DNA from: UBA7662 sp036787895
GTDB lineage: Bacteria; Bacteroidota; Bacteroidia; UBA7662
Assembly (NCBI GenBank): GCA_036787895.1
Contig: DAIQOK010000002.1
Span: forward strand, 62,001 to 126,000
Length of the DNA: 64,000 nucleotides
Direction: 5' to 3'
This document shows positions 60,522-64,000 of the stretch, in pieces; the first letter of the stretch is position 1, and the number at the start of each line of letters is the position of its first letter. The notes under the pieces are model-generated. The model made no database searches, was not told where the DNA came from, and was given only the letters and a program-made list of their open reading frames with translations. Both the position numbers and the translations under genes were made by a program.

Positions 60522-63500
60522 AGACCAAAAAATATCCCGAACACAAACAGCTCGATCTGAGTGCGGTCAATATATCCGTACGTCAATTCTGGAAAGATGA
60601 GCGCATCTTCGAAAAAAGTATCGAAAGTCGGGCCGGAGCGCCTGCTTTTGTGTTTTATGAAGGACCGCCATCGGCCAATGGCATACCCGGAATTCACCAT
60701 GTAATGTCGCGGGCAATTAAGGACATTTTTTGTCGCTACCAAACCATGTTGGGCAAACAAGTCAAGCGTAAATCGGGCTGGGATACCCACGGTTTGCCCA
60801 TTGAGCTGCAGGTTGAAAAAAAACTAGGCATTACCAAGGATGATATCGGCAAACCCGGTCAGGTAAGCGTGGAAGAATACAACAAACTTTGTCGCGAAGA
60901 TGTGATGAAGTTCACCGGTTTGTGGGAAGAGCTGACGGAGCAGATGGGCTATTGGGTGGATTTGAAAGACCCTTATGTAACCTACGAAAACGACTATATC
61001 GAGTCGGTTTGGTGGTTACTGAAACAGTTGTTCGAGAAAGATTTGCTTTATAAGGGATATTCTATTCAGCCTTATTCTCCGGCAGCAGGTACGGGATTGA
61101 GTTCGCACGAACTCAATCAGCCAGGTACTTATCGAGATGTGAAGGATACTTCGGCTGTGGTGCAGTTCCGACTAATTCAAAATTCAAAATTTCAAATTCA
61201 AAATTTGGTGGGGCAGGAGATAGATACAGATGTATTTTTTCTCGCCTGGACGACTACACCCTGGACCTTACCTTCGAATACGGCTTTGGCGGTGGGCGCG
61301 AAAATCGACTATATAGTCGTCAGGAGTTTTAATCCTTACACCCATCTTCCGGTTACGCTGGTCTTGGCTAAAGAGCTTTTGAGCAAACATTTTAAAGCTG
61401 AAGCCGCTGAGTTGACGCTCGACAGTTATGAAGCCGGTCAAAAAAGCATTCCCTATCAGGTTCTTGCTACCATCAGTGGCAAAAAACTGGCAGGATTGAG
61501 CTACGAACAACTCCTCCCTTATGCCCAACCTACCGATGGCGATGCTTTCAAGGTCATACTGGGTGATTTTGTAACCACCGAAGACGGAACGGGTATCGTG
61601 CATATTGCACCCAGTTTTGGCGCAGATGACTTTAGAGTGGCCAAACAAAACGGCATCGGTAGCCTGACGCTGGTCGATAAAACCGGGCGTTTTACAGCGG
61701 AGGTCGCCGACCCCGTTTTCCCGCTGGCAGGTAAATTTGTGAAAGAAGCCTACCTCAGTGATGCTGAAAAAGCTGCTGAACTGCTCGACCAGCAGGAAAA
61801 GCTAAAAAACATCATTCCGAACCTCAGTAAGTATTTGAGTGTGGATGAACTCATCACACTCAAACTCAAACTCGAGAACAAGGCCTTCAAAATAGAACGT
61901 TACGAACACAGCTACCCGCATTGCTGGCGTACCGATAAACCTATTTTATATTACCCGCTTGATTCCTGGTTTATTCGCACTACCGCCTACAAAGACCGCA
62001 TGGCGGAACTCAACAAAACCATCAACTGGAAACCCGAAAGCACCGGCACCGGTCGTTTTGGGAATTGGTTGGAGAACCTGGTCGACTGGAACCTCAGCCG
62101 CAGCCGCTATTGGGGTACGCCGCTCCCCATCTGGCGCACCGCCGATGGCAGCGAAAGCAAGTGTATTGGCTCAATCGCCGAGCTGAAGGCCGAAATGGCC
62201 AAAGCCACCGCCGCCGGCATCCAGAACCCCACCAATATCGCCGACTTACACCGGCCTTATGTGGATGATGTCGTCCTGCTTAGCAGTAAAGGTGAGCTCA
62301 TGCAACGGGAATCCGACCTCATCGACGTTTGGTTCGACTCAGGGGCCATGCCTTATGCCCAACACCATTACCCCTTTGCCACAAACAGTCTGGAAAACCT
62401 CTACCCTGCCGATTTTATCGCCGAAGGTGTAGATCAAACTCGAGGCTGGTTTTTCACCTTGCATGCCATATCGGTAATGCTGTTTGATTCAGTGGCATAT
62501 AAAACCGTAGTATCGAACGGCCTGGTGCTCGATAAAGACGGAAATAAGATGTCGAAACGTTTGGGCAATACCGTCGACCCTTTCAAAACCATAGCTACTT
62601 ATGGGGCCGATGCCACACGCTGGTATATGGTGAGTAATTCTCAACCCTGGGATAACCTCAAGTTCGATGCAGAAGGCATCAAGGAAGTACAACGTAAATT
62701 TTTCGGCACCCTGTACAATACTTATGGCTTTTTTGCACTCTATGCCAATATCGACGACTTCAAATATGCCGAAGCCGATATTAAAACTGAAGATCGCCCG
62801 GAAATTGATCGTTGGGTGCTCTCCTTACTTAATACACTTATTCAGGAAGTTGGCGAGAGTTATGCCAGTTACGAGCCAACCCGTGCTGCCCGCGCTATTC
62901 AAACTTTTGTTGATGAACATTTGAGCAATTGGTATGTGCGTCTGTGTCGCCGCCGCTTTTGGAAAGGCGAATACAATAGCGATAAAATCAGTGCCTATCA
63001 AACGCTTTATCGCTGTTTGGAAGTCATTAGTCAATTGATGGCTCCAATCGCACCATTTTATGCGGAACAGCTCTTCTGCGATTTGAATGGGATGACCGGT
63101 CGTCACCGGGAAACATCGGTTCACCTCAGCTACTTTCCACAGGTGGACACCCAACTCATCGATCGCGACTTGGAAGCCCGTATGCAACTGGCGCAGGACA
63201 TTTCATCCTTGGTACTTTCCCTGCGCAAACGTGAAAATCTGAAGGTCCGTCAGCCATTGCAACGCATTTTGGTACCGGTTACTTACCCTGAAATGCAACT
63301 GCAAGTGGAACAGGTTGCTGATCTCATTCTCAGTGAGGTGAATGTGAAGGCCATCGAATTTATCACCGATACTACCGGCATGGTGACGAAAAAAATCAAA
63401 CCGAACTTCAAGGCGCTCGGCCCGAAATATGGTCAGCATATGAAGGCCATTGCTGCAGCTGTGGCTACTTTTGGGCAAGAAGACATCCTACGTTTGGAGC

Positions 63501-63907
63501 GTGATGGACGTTATCCGCTCAGCATCAGCGGTCAAACCATTGACTTAAGCACCGAAGATGTGGATATTTTGTCGGAAGATATACCGGGTTGGTTGGTAGC
63601 TTCACAGGGTAAATTAACGGTAGCGCTCGACGTTAACTTGACAGATCAGTTAAAAGCTGAAGGCATTGCCCGCGAATTGGTGAATAGAATACAAAAGTTG
63701 CGAAAAGATAGCGACTTCGAAATCACCGATCGAATCGTGGTAGAGCTTGAAGATCATGATTATGTAAAGGGAGCTGCAGAGCATTTTAAAACGTATATTT
63801 GCACCGAAATTCTGGCCACAGCTTTAACGTTGGTGTCGGATTTCAAAAATGGTCATACCGTCATTGAAATTGATGAACAGGAGATCAAAATCGCTTTAAA
63901 ACGATAG
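60518..63907 (+). CDS. ileS: Isoleucyl-tRNA synthetase
   Basis: The 1129-residue enzyme charges tRNA-Ile. The HIGH-type motif is GIPGIHHVM (near residue 60) in PPSANGIPGIHHVMSRAIKD. The editing domain (about 210-420) includes WTTTPWTLPSNTA and GDFVTTEDGTGIVHIAPSFG. The second active-site motif is DKDGNKMSKRLGN, preceded by ADFIAEGVDQTRGWFFTL. The anticodon domain follows. The C-terminal zinc-binding Cys set of the E. coli type is not seen, consistent with the longer eukaryote-like IleS of Bacteroidota. Residues near 220-232 (QNSKFQIQNLVG) are an AT-rich insertion just before the editing domain, shared with rfbB. Confidence 0.96.
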   Translation: MKTKKYPEHKQLDLSAVNISVRQFWKDERIFEKSIESRAGAPAFVFYEGPPSANGIPGIHHVMSRAIKDIFCRYQTMLGKQVKRKSGWDTHGLPIELQVEKKLGITKDDIGKPGQVSVEEYNKLCREDVMKFTGLWEELTEQMGYWVDLKDPYVTYENDYIESVWWLLKQLFEKDLLYKGYSIQPYSPAAGTGLSSHELNQPGTYRDVKDTSAVVQFRLIQNSKFQIQNLVGQEIDTDVFFLAWTTTPWTLPSNTALAVGAKIDYIVVRSFNPYTHLPVTLVLAKELLSKHFKAEAAELTLDSYEAGQKSIPYQVLATISGKKLAGLSYEQLLPYAQPTDGDAFKVILGDFVTTEDGTGIVHIAPSFGADDFRVAKQNGIGSLTLVDKTGRFTAEVADPVFPLAGKFVKEAYLSDAEKAAELLDQQEKLKNIIPNLSKYLSVDELITLKLKLENKAFKIERYEHSYPHCWRTDKPILYYPLDSWFIRTTAYKDRMAELNKTINWKPESTGTGRFGNWLENLVDWNLSRSRYWGTPLPIWRTADGSESKCIGSIAELKAEMAKATAAGIQNPTNIADLHRPYVDDVVLLSSKGELMQRESDLIDVWFDSGAMPYAQHHYPFATNSLENLYPADFIAEGVDQTRGWFFTLHAISVMLFDSVAYKTVVSNGLVLDKDGNKMSKRLGNTVDPFKTIATYGADATRWYMVSNSQPWDNLKFDAEGIKEVQRKFFGTLYNTYGFFALYANIDDFKYAEADIKTEDRPEIDRWVLSLLNTLIQEVGESYASYEPTRAARAIQTFVDEHLSNWYVRLCRRRFWKGEYNSDKISAYQTLYRCLEVISQLMAPIAPFYAEQLFCDLNGMTGRHRETSVHLSYFPQVDTQLIDRDLEARMQLAQDISSLVLSLRKRENLKVRQPLQRILVPVTYPEMQLQVEQVADLILSEVNVKAIEFITDTTGMVTKKIKPNFKALGPKYGQHMKAIAAAVATFGQEDILRLERDGRYPLSISGQTIDLSTEDVDILSEDIPGWLVASQGKLTVALDVNLTDQLKAEGIARELVNRIQKLRKDSDFEITDRIVVELEDHDYVKGAAEHFKTYICTEILATALTLVSDFKNGHTVIEIDEQEIKIALKR
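61174..61211 (+). repeat. AT-rich 38-nt element inside ileS, shared with rfbB
   Basis: The stretch begins AATTCAAAATT and ends GGTGG. It matches the rfbB element (1489 to 1453, coding strand) at 35 of 37 aligned positions plus one extra T. The element starts in a different reading frame relative to rfbB and reaches the same frame at its end through the indel. Translation here gives IQNSKFQIQNLV. Confidence 0.7.
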
Positions 63908-63909
63908 TC

Positions 63910-64000
63910 ATGGAAAACAAAATCGAAAAGAGCCGCTACAGCGACGAGGAACTCCTCGAGTTCAAAGCTGTAATTCTTGAAAAACTCGAAGCTGCGCGTT
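63910..64000 (+). CDS. TraR/DksA-type zinc finger protein (start only, cut by window edge)
   Basis: The ATG lies 2 nt after the ileS stop. Thirty codons are visible, reading ENKIEKSRYSDEELLEFKAV then ILEKLEAAR. This acidic, helical opening matches the small TraR/DksA-like proteins that commonly follow ileS in Bacteroidota. The C4 zinc finger would lie beyond the edge, so the assignment rests on the N-terminus and the position. Confidence 0.65.
   Translation, partial: MENKIEKSRYSDEELLEFKAVILEKLEAAR

Noticed and set aside
1..64000. tRNA, rRNA, IS elements, prophage or integration sites
   Set aside because: No cloverleaf, rRNA core sequence, transposase, integrase or phage structural gene was recognised.

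Overview
The window is from a Bacteroidota chromosome with intermediate GC. Supporting evidence: start-proximal promoters of the TAnnTTTG type rather than sigma70 boxes, few Shine-Dalgarno sequences, a type IX secretion gene (porZ) plus T9SS-type C-terminal tails, a UpxY-type NusG paralogue, SLBB export and TolC-type genes, WG-repeat, MbnP and DUF4403 proteins. A Chitinophagia/Saprospiria-like member is plausible, but rank below phylum is inference. No tRNA, rRNA, CRISPR array or insertion sequence was seen.

Layout. (1) 1-12.5 kb: surface polysaccharide and LPS precursor region. On the minus strand lie an SLBB export protein (cut by the window edge), rfbB and a winged-helix regulator with a nucleotidyltransferase-like tail. 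On the plus strand lie a DegT aminotransferase, ugd, a B12/radical SAM protein, UDP-glucuronate decarboxylase, the UpxY antiterminator, wecB, an outer-membrane protein and waaA. (2) 12.8-15.7 kb: an unknown acidic protein, tdk and a DUF4403 lipoprotein. (3) 15.7-25.8 kb: the three 2-oxoglutarate dehydrogenase subunits. lpdA is separated from odhB-odhA by a GAF/PAS histidine kinase, an AraC-type response regulator and a DASS carboxylate transporter. (4) 26-36.9 kb: geranylgeranyl-reductase-like enzyme, TIGR01777 epimerase, NlpC/P60 peptidase, amidohydrolase, a reduced 3-hydroxyacyl-CoA dehydrogenase-like protein, RidA, a WG-repeat protein, a 36-codon lysine-rich ORF, PRTase, EttA and a Ycf48-like secreted protein. 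(5) 37-46.5 kb: a DUF4139 protein carrying an inserted carboxypeptidase-regulatory/TonB-plug segment, a macA-permease-tolC export operon without an ATPase, and recO-porZ. (6) 46.6-52.3 kb: long amidophosphoribosyltransferase, a small HTH regulator, and a putative copper/metal locus of MbnP, a frameshifted di-heme peroxidase and two Cys-motif envelope proteins. (7) 52.4-64 kb: fused acyl-CoA mutase IcmF between two paralogous lipoproteins, a GPx, an MMPL/RND protein, ileS and the start of a DksA-like gene.

Most notable: a ~37-nt AT-rich element sits in frame inside both rfbB and ileS (35/37 identical plus a 1-nt indel); the DUF4139 domain insertion; the MbnP/di-heme metal locus with its homopolymer frameshift; a 4 x 22-nt tandem repeat; and two promoter-to-start spacing classes (16-24 nt, and 4-6 nt implying almost leaderless mRNAs). 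The TAnnTTTG elements also corrected several start codons. All family names rest on reading the sequence, not on database searches.
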